DNA of 64,000 nucleotides, from positions 19,742,001-19,806,000 of the forward strand of contig NC_132970.1 in NCBI RefSeq assembly GCF_047496725.1, read 5' to 3'. The translations under genes and the position numbers were made by a program. The notes under the pieces were generated by a model. That model had not been told where the DNA came from. It saw only the letters and a program-made list of their open reading frames with translations, and did not search any database. The stretch is from Anoplolepis gracilipes (taxonomy: Eukaryota > Arthropoda > Insecta > Hymenoptera > Formicidae). Shown in pieces: positions 52,441-64,000 of the stretch (positions within the stretch are counted from its first letter, which is position 1; the number at the start of each line of letters is the position of its first letter).

Positions 52441-52850
52441 ATCGACTCGATGACTACACGAGAGCTTAAAGTGTATATCCATGCGCGCGAGCCGCGCGTA
52501 TAGAGACGCAGAAGCGACTAGGAGGTAAGATATCCTCCGTTCATTTTCTACCGATGTGTTTTAGACACGCTTCTCTTGCACATGTGTGTACGTCGACTTG
52601 TCGAGCGTGAATATTTATGCCCGACCTCTCTCGCGCTGCCTCTGCCGCGATCCGCGATCCGCGATCCGCGATCGCTGCGAGCCAAGAAATCTGCCGCATT
52701 CTGGAAAAGAGAAATACAAATTCTTCTGATTTATAGCGCGAATTCGCTCAGCCAGTGTCGCTCAATTGGCCGGATGCATGCGCGATTTCCGTCGATTATA
52801 ATTGACAAGACCAAAATGAACGCGATGAAATATGTAAGAGTATGAGATGC
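52441..52850. other. Moderate-GC patch with a heptamer repeat
   Basis: A GC-richer stretch surrounding the CCGCGAT array. An 89-codon frame (52,576-52,845) crosses the array and shows no known domain. Confidence 0.4.
52645..52672. repeat. CCGCGAT heptanucleotide, four tandem copies
   Basis: Four exact 7-bp copies, 28 bp in all. Confidence 0.95.
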
Positions 52851-55800
52851 AGTGGAAGGAACGCGGAAGAAATAAGTATACTAATGTCTAATTCTCATCA
52901 AATTGCATTAACAGTAATGTGATGATAAATACTCTCATCTTTATTCGCTCGTATAAGAAGCATTTATAATTTTAAATACGCATTTGTTCTATAGGAAATA
53001 TTGCAAAAATAGATAAAGTTTCTGACGGTAAAATTTAGCATAATAATAGTTGAATAATGGGAATCATTTTTCATGAGAGAGCGCAGAGTTTCATCGGATG
53101 CAATCTGCGTCGTCAATTACGCATTTCATTTCTAGTTATCTATTTATTTGTTCATTAATTATTAATACGCTGCAATTAATTACAGTCATCGCAAGCAATT
53201 TACATACACCCTACATTCATACGTAATCTTGTAAACTACAAAATTGTTCGTATTGTTTCTCGGAAACATCAGCTTTTTTTAGGTTCTTATTTAATTAATC
53301 GGTTGATTTAATATCAACGAGATAAAGATTTATTCATTAAGTTCTATAGCGTATTAAATTATGCGATCTCTTAATGTGACGATAAAATAGAATAATTGTG
53401 TCTAATAATCAAAACATTGCAGGTTTATGTAATTTTATTAGTTTCTATATAATTAATTATTTTATATAAAATTTACAAAAAATTAACAATCCATTAATCT
53501 CTAATTTATCGCTCGCTGAGATTATTTACGCGAGAGCTACTTCAATATTATAAAAATAATTTGAATCAATGTATGTAATATAAACATCTTATTTTGTAAT
53601 TTTATTTTATTTCAACAAAAAATTGTACTTAATACAGAAAGATTATTATTTAACGTTATAGTATACATCTTAATCTTATAAGAAAATTACAAATTCTCTA
53701 CACGATTATTATAGAGATAGTATAAACTGTATATTTTTGTATACGTATACATATATATGTACAAGTGCAATTGAGTTATCAAACGAGATACGAGATTAAT
53801 CCACTTTGGTAAAACTGCATTGCATTGGCATGGACAAAGGCAAGAGGCAGACGGTGAAAATGTGTTGCCGGTCGGTGTGCGAAGGAAACAAACTGCTAAC
53901 CTAATGTGTGTCGGGATAGCAACACGGCACGCTGATTTATACAAGCGGATCGATTGGAATCAGTGCCGCTCAATCGGCCGATACACGTAACCCAATCTGC
54001 GTTATACAGAATCGTGTTTTGATCGGTATCGGGTCAACTGCAATGCAATTTACACGTTTCTCCTACAATTTCTCGCCGTCTCTCTTTCGCATTCGCGCTC
54101 CAACTCTCGTATATACTGTCCTTGTCTTTTATGTAATTTGTATCGACAGTTTTTCTACCACAACGTGATATTAAACCGGTATAAAACGTGAATTAGAATT
54201 ATGTTTTTAATTCGTTAAAACGTGATACTAATAATAATATGTATTAACACATCGACAACTGTGTAGGAAGAACTTTGAGTCACGTATATCAGGCAAACGT
54301 ATATTGAATAATATCGAGTGATAGAACTCGTTCGTTTTTAAGGGCATTATACATAGAATGCGCGTTATAATTAAAAATCAAGGCAGGAGCGGGAGAATCT
54401 TGCAGGGTCGAAAAAGTGGCGCGCAGCTAAATGCCGTTAAATCACACAGCGTTGAAACAGGAATTTCAAGTTCCAAGTGCCATGCACTTGCAGTACGTGG
54501 TAGAACGTGGTGGAAAATTATGCAAAAAAAATGTAAGCTCTGACAGGTTTCGTTATCGTGCGCGTTTTTCCACACTCCTAGCGTCTCGTAAGCGCGTCAT
54601 CGTCGATCATTGAGTCTCGCTAAGCCGGGAATGACTCTGGCTCGCGGACACGCGCTCTATTTTGGTCATTGTAGAGGCACCTGCATTATCTTACTGCTAG
54701 GTGTATCTTTTGTTAAGTCCGTTGAATAAAGCATGGCCGTAGTGACGGAAGAGTATCGATTTACCTCGTCGCGCGGTAGCGTCCAGGCCATGTGCGATAC
54801 GTGCAGGTCACACACATATCGTTTCCATTTCAAATACCGATTTTTATCCGGGGAAATAAAATTGTGCTTTTATTTCGTCGCTCTGATAATAGTAACTCTT
54901 CCTCCAGTGATATATATCATTGTCGGTAATATTTATAAAATAAACCTACATTTCATCGATCCACTTTGTTCGACATAGGTATATGCTTGTACATATGTAT
55001 GGTATATGGGTAGCTGGTCCGTATGAAAAATTATACGCGAACAGTCAAAACAAGCGCGGCCGAAATAACTTTCGGACACGCGAAATTCGGGTTCGCCTTA
55101 CGAGCGACGAGAACCGGCGATCTGATAACATTGCAGGAAATTATGCGGGAACGAGCGATGCGTCGTGCTCCTCTTTCGTTGGGTGAAAGCCACTCTGGTC
55201 CTCGAGAGGTGAAACACTTCGCGGCACGCCTACGTTCTCCGGGTTATACACGCGAGTTCCTTTTCTACTTCGTTGCGGTACTTGCTGCATTTCTCGCGCA
55301 CGTTCGCATGCTTCCTTGTTTCGTCGCGACCGGATATGAACTTTTACCGCGCCGAGAGTAAAAGCAGCGTCTCTCGATCGCCGGTACGCGACGGTGTCGC
55401 GACCATTAAATCCTATAAATCCCTCGACAAAAGAAGGACCGTCTACCTCATGACAATCGTGTTATTAGAAAGTAGCATACGAGTAGCCTCGATTGATCCT
55501 TCAATGTCGACAACATCTTTCTTAGAACGAGAGTTTCTATTATCGAAGAAATAATGAAGTTGTTGTTCTTTTTTTCTATAAGGAAGAATAAAGAAGTGTA
55601 TCATAAAAATTTACTATAGAAAATAACGTTAAAAATAAAGTTGGCCTGGATATAAATTTGCTCATTTTATAATTCCCATAACTTCTTGGCAACAAAATGA
55701 TTTGTTTTTGCGATGAGCCAATAAATACCTAGGATAAAAATATTTTCTTACACGTAACATTCTAAAAATTTCGCGACTTGACGAAAGTCAAAAACAAATG

Positions 55801-58800
55801 CCGCGAAGATTCGACGTATCGCAAGCATGAGTTTAACGAGCCGTTTAATAGACGCTTGCTTAATTACGAGCTGCCAATATATAACGCTAGGAATAACGCT
55901 GATTAACGACTCAATACGCCAAGACTTTGTAGTTATAGTCGGTTCGCTATGAAATAGACAACGCCGATACCAGTACTGGTTTCCTAGATTAACTTTTTCT
56001 CTATACTCTTGGGAACGATCCTTGACGATCGTACGTAAGCAAACCTTTCCGGGAATTCGCCAATTCAAATCCAATATATATCTCTCTTATAATCAAAGAG
56101 TCTCCTATAAAAGTAGCAAGATGTAAATTTTTTTTCAGTAGTCACTATTATTAATAATAAAGTGCAGACGTATATAAAATATACAAATAAACGAGAAAAA
56201 TCGATCTGTATCGGTTGTATATTAATGTAGTAATCGTTTTGATAAAATTAAGATAACATAGAAGAATAGTAAAATTGTGAATTTTTTTCCTAATTTATGA
56301 GGTGTGATGCAGGTGTAATGCCTAATACAACGCATGTGTTTTTTGAATGGCGATGATATTCCTATTTTTATCACCTAATAACAGCGGTTTTTGCCACATT
56401 CACGTTCTAATAGAAAATTAGTATCGTCTTACTGCGGCAGTTTTGGATACTGGCGAGGCCGCAGGACTGCGCCTAAGCACGAAAAGCGAATAGCAGTATA
56501 TAATGTCTATAGGTATATGGGATGTGCCAAGGTACGCCCACAATGGTCCTGCCAGTGTTTCTCAATTCGTGCCGACTTTACATCGCTTTTGTTATTTCGT
56601 ATATACAGTTAATATATTATAATACATTGAATTTTTACTTTTGAATAATCATTTAATCGTATAATTCTTTACTCGAAGAAAGCTGTTTTCGTTTTGTGTC
56701 TATTTTTTCAAGATTACATTAGTTCGCATTTTTTTAAATTTGTAAATTGTAAATCTTATTTTGATCTTCAAATAATATTCCGTTCACATTCCATAATGTT
56801 ACAAATTTTTAAATTACTAATTAATTAATTTTATATTTATAATTATAATAACTCAATCAATGTAAATTCATACTTTATCATCTCTGTCTAGTTTGCAATT
56901 AATTATCCGCAATTTTCCACATAATTTTACTAATCATATAATTGAACTAATCATTACGATAAAATTATATAATTAACTATAAAATATTAGTATTGCAATT
57001 ATATGAATGGAAATATTTAATTGAAAGCATAAATTAATATTTTTCACTTATGTCATAAGCTATCTCTTGTTACATATGCAATCGATTAAATTTTTTGCTA
57101 CTCAAATAATAACAGTAAAATTTAATATTCTTTTTTTTTCAAGAATTCTTCTCATGAGATTCGTTCATCTACATATGTTTTTTAATTCATCCATCATTTA
57201 TTCAAAATGTCTTGTCGTAGAATATGTAAATATGTATACCTATACATATGCAATTTACATATACATACATGTGTTATTTAACAATAAATATAATTTGTAG
57301 AGAATGCACGTAAACTGCGTGCTATATGAAATAATCATATTAAAGCTTGAAGAAAAGCAATACGTCGGCGCCGAGGCAATTAATGTAAAGAGAAAATTTG
57401 TGATTCCTCGTCAGGCAAGTCAAGTGCGTTAAGTACCACTGTGCTGCGCGAATTTATCGGGGAGAGTCTTGATGCACAGCCTGATTTTTGGCAAGGAGGG
57501 ACCTCCTCCTTCGTCATCGGTACAAGTTTTAATGCGTTTTACGGTCCCGACTAAAAACCCATTAAGGGCCCGTCGGCGGGTGGGAGGACAAATGCTCCCT
57601 TCCTCAAGGACGCGTTGAAAATTATTTCCTCTCTCTCTCCCCCTGCGAGAGAATGAAACTTTGCGTTCGTAGGAGCTTGGCTCGTAGTGATCCACCTGAC
57701 GTTCCAAAGTTTCATCTACCTCGTCGTCTTCGTTTTCCAGACGAAATAAGAAATTTAAATTGCGACAGGCAGCTTTTAAAGACCTAACGAGTAAAACGTT
57801 ACTTGCGCGAAATTTCTAATGAAGCTGCCGGGGCGATTACAGTTTCATATATACAAGGTATATCAAAAACCATTATGTTTTTCAGTTTAATCGTGCTGTT
57901 ATTAAAATGATAATATATCTACTTTTTGTCGCGGTATGTATAAATATCACGATTTAAACGGTCGATATTACATTAAATTCTACACGAATTAGAAGCGAAT
58001 CAGACAATGGACGCCGATCGGTGTCACAGCGGATGTGCAACTATATTTATCGGCGCTTTTCATCGGCAGTGCCGGCTGATACCCGCACTTTTCGTCTTCG
58101 CAAATTTCCGTGAAAATATCAGTTGCGGGTTTAGCCACGCAACTTGCACGCATGAATCAACGCTCGTCCTGTGGGTAACGATGGTTCATATCAAAACCAT
58201 TACATAAAGATTTATAACGCAAAGTGCGTCTCATTTGCATCGTATCAATATTAATAGCTAAATATATACATATATTACAATTCGAATCTTGTAAAAACCC
58301 TAAGAAATGATGCGCTTTTATTATAAAAAAATCTCGTTAATTTTCTCTAAAAATAACACGTTATTTCAATGTGTTAAACATGAATTCAATTATGACGACA
58401 AATGTAAGAAGCGTATCTTGTTGGGTATATATGTTGATCTTTGGTACATAATACCTACTAACCAGTCAACATTATTTTGATAATAGAATTAAACATTAAG
58501 TTATACTCAAAACATTGTCATTTAAGACATTATTATTACATTTTATTTCGTGGTATTAATTATACCGTTCTGTGATTGATGTAATCTATCTAATAAGATA
58601 CTTGAACTTTACAAAGTTGCATTTAATGCATGAGATAACAATTAATATCAGAGTAATACTTTTTATTCTAAATGCAACTTGCAGAAGCATTATTATTATT
58701 CGAATATCAGTCGTAGCGTACATATATCTGCATTTGTTGAATATTTTACTACTACTCTATTTCTATAAATATGTTAATCAAACATATCGTCTATTAATTC

Positions 58801-59159
58801 TTTTGTATCTAGTACAAAAAATTGACGTTACTTTTCACTGTTGGAAAAATAATGAGGCTGGAATATTTAATATAGCACTGAATACATATATCATTCTTTC
58901 TTAACATTTATTAAATATATTTTCGGAAGGTAAACATCAATGCAATAACGTAAACCGATTGCTGGATACTTTGCATTTAATAAGTGTAAATTAAAAATCA
59001 TCATTCAAGATATTCTGATGATTAATGTTACCAGCGGTGTCTCTTCCAAGAAAATTCAAAACGTCGAAAAGCGCTGCAAGAAAACCTCCCGTAGTTATTT
59101 GCATGAGATCGAACTTCTGACTATCGATTCTATTATCGTTAAGAATTACGTGCGCCTCT
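52851..59159. other. AT-rich distal intron DNA
   Basis: Mostly AT-rich. GC-richer pieces occur at 53,810-54,130, 54,350-54,680, 55,030-55,460, 55,750-56,050 and 57,420-57,740. Many TAATTA-type cores occur at 53,130-53,180. No exon, helix-3 homeobox sequence, tRNA or repeat family was recognised. Confidence 0.5.
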
Positions 59160-59860
59160 TGAATTATACATGCCCCGCTCCACCCTCTGGCCGCACCGCA
59201 CCGCACGAACACATACGAGAACGGGAGAGCAGGACGAGGCAGGAGCAAAAAAAGGGGAGGGGGAGGGGACAGATAGGAGAAGAAGTACGGGCACGATATT
59301 GATGCATAAAACGTGCATATTTACGAAGCCTGTTTTCACGGATGTGAATACCCGGTATGCGCGCGGTACACGGGAAAGAAGAGGGAGACAGCGGGAGGTG
59401 GAAAGGGCGGGAAGGGGATTCCGCGCGGAGAGAAGGCCGCATCGCGCCGCGCAACGCTATTTATTTATTTTACCCTGGCGGATGGATGTAGAGAGAGAAC
59501 TCGTTTGCGCGCGCGATACATACTTAACGGGGGCACGTTATACATACGTATACATGCGATGCGGAAAGCGCGGATCCTCCTCGTCGTAATGAACGACGAC
59601 GGGTATCCGACGCCACCGCCGGCTAAAAAAAACTCTTGGCCCACCGCTGCCGTTCGCCGATTTTTCCAGAAACGCACCCCTAGCGCGAACACGCGAGATT
59701 ACCAACCTCGGGTCCGCGAAATTACGGAGGTTGGATCGCAGCGAGGCTAATCTGCCGAGTTTAAGCGAGAAAACGGGGTAAGGAGGTGTAGAGAAGAAGG
59801 AAAAGAGATTGCAGCAGGTTTACTACCGCAGGAAGACGGTAAGAGTATTACGGAAAATGG
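59160..59860. other. CpG-rich patch with G-run purine tract
   Basis: GC-rich with A7-GGGGAGGGGGAGGGG around 59,249-59,268, a possible G-quadruplex-type run. Frames on both strands are Arg-rich and not credible genes. Confidence 0.4.
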
Positions 59861-60659
59861 ATACTTTGTCGACGATAGCGCGGTTGTATCCGTTGAAATT
59901 AATATCGGACTGCCTAAGTATCGAGAAACTCGCGCCTCAGTTAATTATACATACAGTGTCTCGATTAACTCTTGTCGCGATTAACTAAACCTTCTTTTAT
60001 TCTCTGTTTTATGATTTACATAGAGTATATTTATAGAGAGACTGAAAATTTTTAAGTAGGCATTAAAAATTTCAGATAGACAATTATATTTAAGCTTCTA
60101 ATTATTATTACGTTAAAAAATAATATTTTATTTTACACATTGCATATAACTCGAGTTAATAATGTAGATAACTTGTATCGTTTGATACGAGAGAAAATTT
60201 GTATTGCAGCACTTTCCAAAATCAAGAACTTTGCTTTTGCAAATAAATCTTGTTATACTCGTGTGTGATAAGTGTCATAATTGTGCATTAATTTATACAC
60301 TGAATTCTATGCGATAAATTATATTTATATACAATAAATATATATTAATATTATTTCCTAAAGTCACACTACCAAAATATACAAGTAATGTTTATGAATG
60401 TATACATTCGTGAACATTTGAGTAGATTACACAACAATCAACTTGATAGATTTTTTGACATTAGCTATTTCAGAAAAAGATTCATGTTTTCAACAAAAAA
60501 CATATATTTCTTCGTCTATTATGCTTCACTCACGTTAGATGTTAGAAATGATATCGGTCGACAAGAGTGATTTCCTGTTGGAACATGCAATCTGAAAAAC
60601 GATATCGTGAAACTCCGCCCTATCAACAATCTAATAAAATAACAATGGTATTATAGGAA
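59861..60659. other. AT-rich intron DNA
   Basis: Plain AT-rich sequence with no feature seen. Confidence 0.55.
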
Positions 60660-61220
60660 AGTTTTATGCACGCGGGGACGCTGCGCTATGACCAGTATGC
60701 ATCCGCGCGGCTTGCTTTGATATCCGTCTTCGTCTCGCGTGCGATAACTATTCATAAGCGAACGTTACACCGAAAACGACGTTACATCAGCCCCGCGGTA
60801 ACCGTGTTTCTGTCATACAGTGTCGACAAGCCACTTAAAACGCGCGCTCTCCTCCTCCGCCATCACCCTGCGGAGGAACGCCCGGGCGAAACGGCGAGAG
60901 TAAACTAGATATTAATGCGGACGTGTCGGACGTCGGGAGGGGGAGTGGACCATTATGAATTACTCGCCCATGTATATGTATGAGAGTAGCGGCCCTATGC
61001 ATATTCATAAAATAATCCTCTTGACCCCGCGAGATCGGAGGCAGATTGTCGGGGTAACGCTGAAAGTGCTCCGAGGGCGGCGCGGTGGAGGGTCAGACGA
61101 GGCGGTGCGGTGCAAATCAAGATGCAGTGTTGCATTGAAAGATGCGCGTTTCCTACGCCGTGAACGGTGGACGTGCACGATTCCAGACGATGTATATACC
61201 CTGTGGTAGGCGGCAAGTGG
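60660..61220. promoter_or_regulatory. CpG-rich island, possible regulatory element
   Basis: A GC-rich block with a perfect 8-bp-arm hairpin (TCCTCCGC and GCGGAGGA, 60,853-60,877) and a TTATGAATTACT homeodomain-type site near 60,953. No frame resembles a protein. It is followed directly by a 27-base A run. Regulatory function is inference. Confidence 0.25.
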
Positions 61221-61228
61221 GCATAAAT

Positions 61229-61255
61229 AAAAAAAAAAAAAAAAAAAAAAAAAAA
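61229..61255. repeat. Poly(A) run, 27 bp
   Basis: An uninterrupted A run at the edge of a CpG-rich island. Confidence 0.95.
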
Positions 61256-61893
61256 TGTCCAAATAAATAAAGAACGATTGCAAGCGAGCAATAGAGAGAC
61301 GAATATGGCTTATACTACGATAAGCGAGGTAATATTTTTGGGAATATATTATTTCGTGTAAAAAAATCTGTATATCGTACCACGCATTCTTACAAACTTG
61401 AACATAAATTCTATTGCTGGCTGTAAGAAGTTTAGAAGACCAAACTTTCCGGAAGACGCGAGACAAAATGGAAATAAAGCGAGCAATCTCAGAAAGCCAG
61501 GACGAACCAGGACTTTTTCCCGTTGTTTCGCAGTACAAATCGCTTTTCTTAACTCAATTACAATGCTCCTGCTTTTAATGACGCCCATAATTACAGCGGC
61601 AATGTCAAAGTTAATTAAAGTTGTCGGATCGCTATCTTACTTTCATGTCGAGGCCCACGTAGCGCAACGGCGTTTTCCAGTCATCGCCATAGCAAAAACT
61701 TTCAGTAGGCTACAAATATATTTGTGTATTAGAAGTCAAAAATGATCCGGTGACTTGATACCCCACATATAAGTTTAAAGATGACAACTTGTTAAAACGG
61801 TGATGTTATCATTTTATACTTTATGAAAATTATACGCGAACAATATAAAAATTTAATTTACATAATTTAATTCAATGCAAATCTTGCGAATAA

Positions 61894-61895
<2 letters not shown>
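61256..61895. other. Intron DNA, no gene seen
   Basis: Mixed composition. A 115-codon frame at 61,398-61,745 is overlapped by equally long frames on the other strand and has no recognisable domain. Confidence 0.45.

Positions 61896-61947
<52 letters not shown>
61896..61947. repeat. (GT)n microsatellite, 52 bp
   Basis: A pure GT dinucleotide run, likely length-polymorphic and able to form Z-DNA. Confidence 0.97.
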
Positions 61948-61948
<1 letters not shown>

Positions 61949-64000
61949 AGAAAATACGATTTTGTACTATAACGCCGAGGTAGCCGAGTTACCTTTTTCT
62001 AGTCGCTTCGGTGGCGATACAAACATCAGCAGACATAACAGGTCGCTTGCCTTCCTCTCGCGACTCGCTCCAACTCGTTAGACTTCATAGCGTAGAATCT
62101 TTATGATTATATCCTGTTTACGCGCAGGATATTACATCGAGAATTTATGTTACCCTTTTTCTAAACGGACTGTTTAAAAATTGGATTTGAGTCTCTCTTT
62201 CTTTTTTCTCTCTCTTTGTCTCTCAATAACATATTGAAGGAATATATAATACATTGATTAGCTACAAAATAAAATACGGCGATGATTTATATGTGTATGT
62301 ATGTAATACGACTGTTAATAACATTAAGCATGAAAGAACAAAAATGAATACGACCGGAAGGACGGCGATACATCCTAGTAATTTTCCGTTCGTTCGCGGC
62401 ATTAACGCGAATGCTTCACCGCGCGGAATTCCATTAAGGCGATAATTACGCAACTCATAAATTTACCACGAGCCGGAACAAATCGCGACGGGTGTCATCC
62501 CGACGGCCCTTCGCAGTTCATAAATTAAGGATTAACGAGCTGCCGATGTTTGCAGATCGTAATGGTAGGATCCTCTAAACGACTTTGGTTGCTGTATAAT
62601 TCTGCCGCCCTCCTAGATGAAAAATTTCGGCTAGTTAACGATCGCGCGTTAATGACTATATATGCGAAATGTCTACGTTGTTGACGTGCACGTCGAATGC
62701 GTCGTCGCGATCGCCGCGGAAAAAAAAAATTCGTATATTTTTCTTCCGTGTCGTTCGCGGTATGGAAGATCAGACGCCGACTCGACTGGTTGTCCGGATA
62801 ATTAGCAGATTTGTAAGGGCAACCGTTTGCTAATGAGACCGCCTCATTTGCAGATCTATCGATTAAAATCTGTCGTCGTCGCAAACCGCACGCGCTCGCA
62901 TATACAGTCCAGTTGGTTGCATTCATTGATATCGCGCTGATTCGAGTCGCGTCGCCATCCGTCGTCGAGACATCGCAGGAAACACCGGGTATCAGCGTGT
63001 GCTAATCGTGAGCTTATTTTTCTGAGATAATGTTTTTTCTTTACGTGTCGATAAAAAAAAATGTTCCTTTTTTAGGAACTTGTGCGACAGCGGGCAAAAA
63101 TATTAGATACATTCAACTGAAATCAAATTAAGATCGTTGTCCGATAAAAGTCTTTTGTGTTTCACTTAAACGTACCTAATAATTTATACTTATTAGCGTT
63201 TCAAGAGTGCTTTTGGAATTTCTTTCGCGAACGTTATGAAATCTTGCTCTGATTTAAGATGAAAAAAGGACGAATGCGTACAGAGAAGTATGGAGATAAA
63301 AAGAAATAGAAGGTCTTAGAGATTGTGTAAAAAAAATTAGTGTACATTTATATACGGTACATTTATCAGTGGCGAAATACACGGACAGTACGGACAAAAA
63401 GCGCGGAAAAGGAAGTAGGATTGCTTCGGTAAACGTCAAAGAAAGGCAAGGTGAGAAGCAAAAGGAAAGGGCAGGGATCGCGAACGCGAGCAAAGAACTC
63501 GCTCCGTGCAATCGCCGTGAAGCCGCGAGGCGTAATATACCGGATCACCGTGTATATGTATAAGTATCACGGCATTTACGTGCTCCTGATACTTCCAGTA
63601 GTGTCGTAAGACAGATTTATCACGACTCCTTTGCATTGTATTTCCTAAACGATGATGACGATGACAAGCATATAATTTCCGTTTTGCTTTACTATACTTT
63701 AACGTTCGACGATACCATAGTTACTTCAATTGCCGTGTCAATAGAAATGATTAAGGATAGAAATAGTTTGGTAATGACTGTTCGCTACATCGATCATTAC
63801 GCTGATAAGGATAACGCTTTGTTTATTAGGTATCGATTGCTTAGGTCAAGATGTTGATAATTGATAAGTACCGTAAGTACTATAAGTACAAGAAAATAAC
63901 TGCGAATGCTGAAGCTTGTACATATTATCACATTAGTGATTTAAATAGTTATAAGATTATTAACGCAAAATTATTAAAAACGTTATAATATTGCATTCGT
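61948..64000. other. Distal end of the window, intron DNA
   Basis: GC-richer at 62,380-63,000 and around 63,360-63,560, otherwise AT-rich. No WFQN-encoding sequence, splice-flanked exon or other gene was recognised before the window ends. Confidence 0.5.

Larger units (their letters stand above)
21448..64000 (+). other. Dll: Dll intron 2 (phase 0), extends beyond the window
   Basis: After the GTCAGT donor no sequence encoding the VKIWFQNRR helix was found by reading the + strand, so this intron appears to run past 64,000 and exceeds 42.5 kb. It interrupts the homeobox itself. The interior alternates AT-rich DNA with CpG-rich islands (described separately), as in a large regulatory intron. 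An exon missed by eye, or a nested non-coding gene, remains possible. Confidence 0.75.

Noticed and set aside
21448..64000. Search for the third Dll coding exon (homeodomain helix 3)
   Set aside because: No sequence encoding the WFQN motif was found on the + strand by reading. I therefore did not call an exon.
1..64000. CRISPR arrays, tRNA or rRNA genes, viral or bacterial genes
   Set aside because: No direct-repeat/spacer array, cloverleaf or recognisable RNA or viral coding sequence was seen. The sequence is consistent with an insect nuclear genome throughout.

Overview
The window is eukaryotic, insect-type DNA. Its one protein-coding locus I can support is the 5' part of Distal-less (Dll, the insect Dlx homeobox gene) on the + strand. 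The organism is probably a hymenopteran, perhaps an ant. I infer this from AT-rich non-coding DNA with many CpG-rich patches, very long introns, and a Dll protein with long glycine-rich insertions. The species cannot be named from the sequence alone.

Layout: 1-11,090 is upstream intergenic DNA. It is AT-rich, with GC-richer patches, one TA-flanked MITE (2217-2462) and a possible regulatory block (7141-7620). 11,090-13,078 is a CpG-rich promoter and 5' leader region with two short-period tandem repeats. Coding exon 1 (13,079-13,574) encodes the Dll N-terminus. Intron 1 (13,575-21,223, phase 1) carries a non-coding module at 17,020-18,195 and a near-perfect foldback element at 20,864-21,073, just before exon 2. 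Exon 2 (21,224-21,447) encodes homeodomain residues 1-44 and ends exactly at the 44/45 boundary. Intron 2 (phase 0) starts at 21,448 and fills the rest of the window (at least 42.5 kb). The exon for the homeodomain recognition helix (WFQN motif) was not found and should lie beyond 64,000.

The most interesting observation is that about 1.15 kb of non-coding DNA in intron 1 (17,020-18,195) is repeated in the same orientation in intron 2 (25,430-26,575). The two copies sit on either side of the homeobox exon. They are colinear, both contain two internal units about 145 bp apart, and they share a 44-bp core with 42 identical positions while most of the rest has diverged. The second copy looks CpG-depleted. 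A duplicated regulatory element or an old repeat family would both explain this, and a genome search would separate them.

No tRNA, rRNA, CRISPR array or second gene was recognised. Most open frames of 60-230 codons elsewhere are low-complexity or chance frames.
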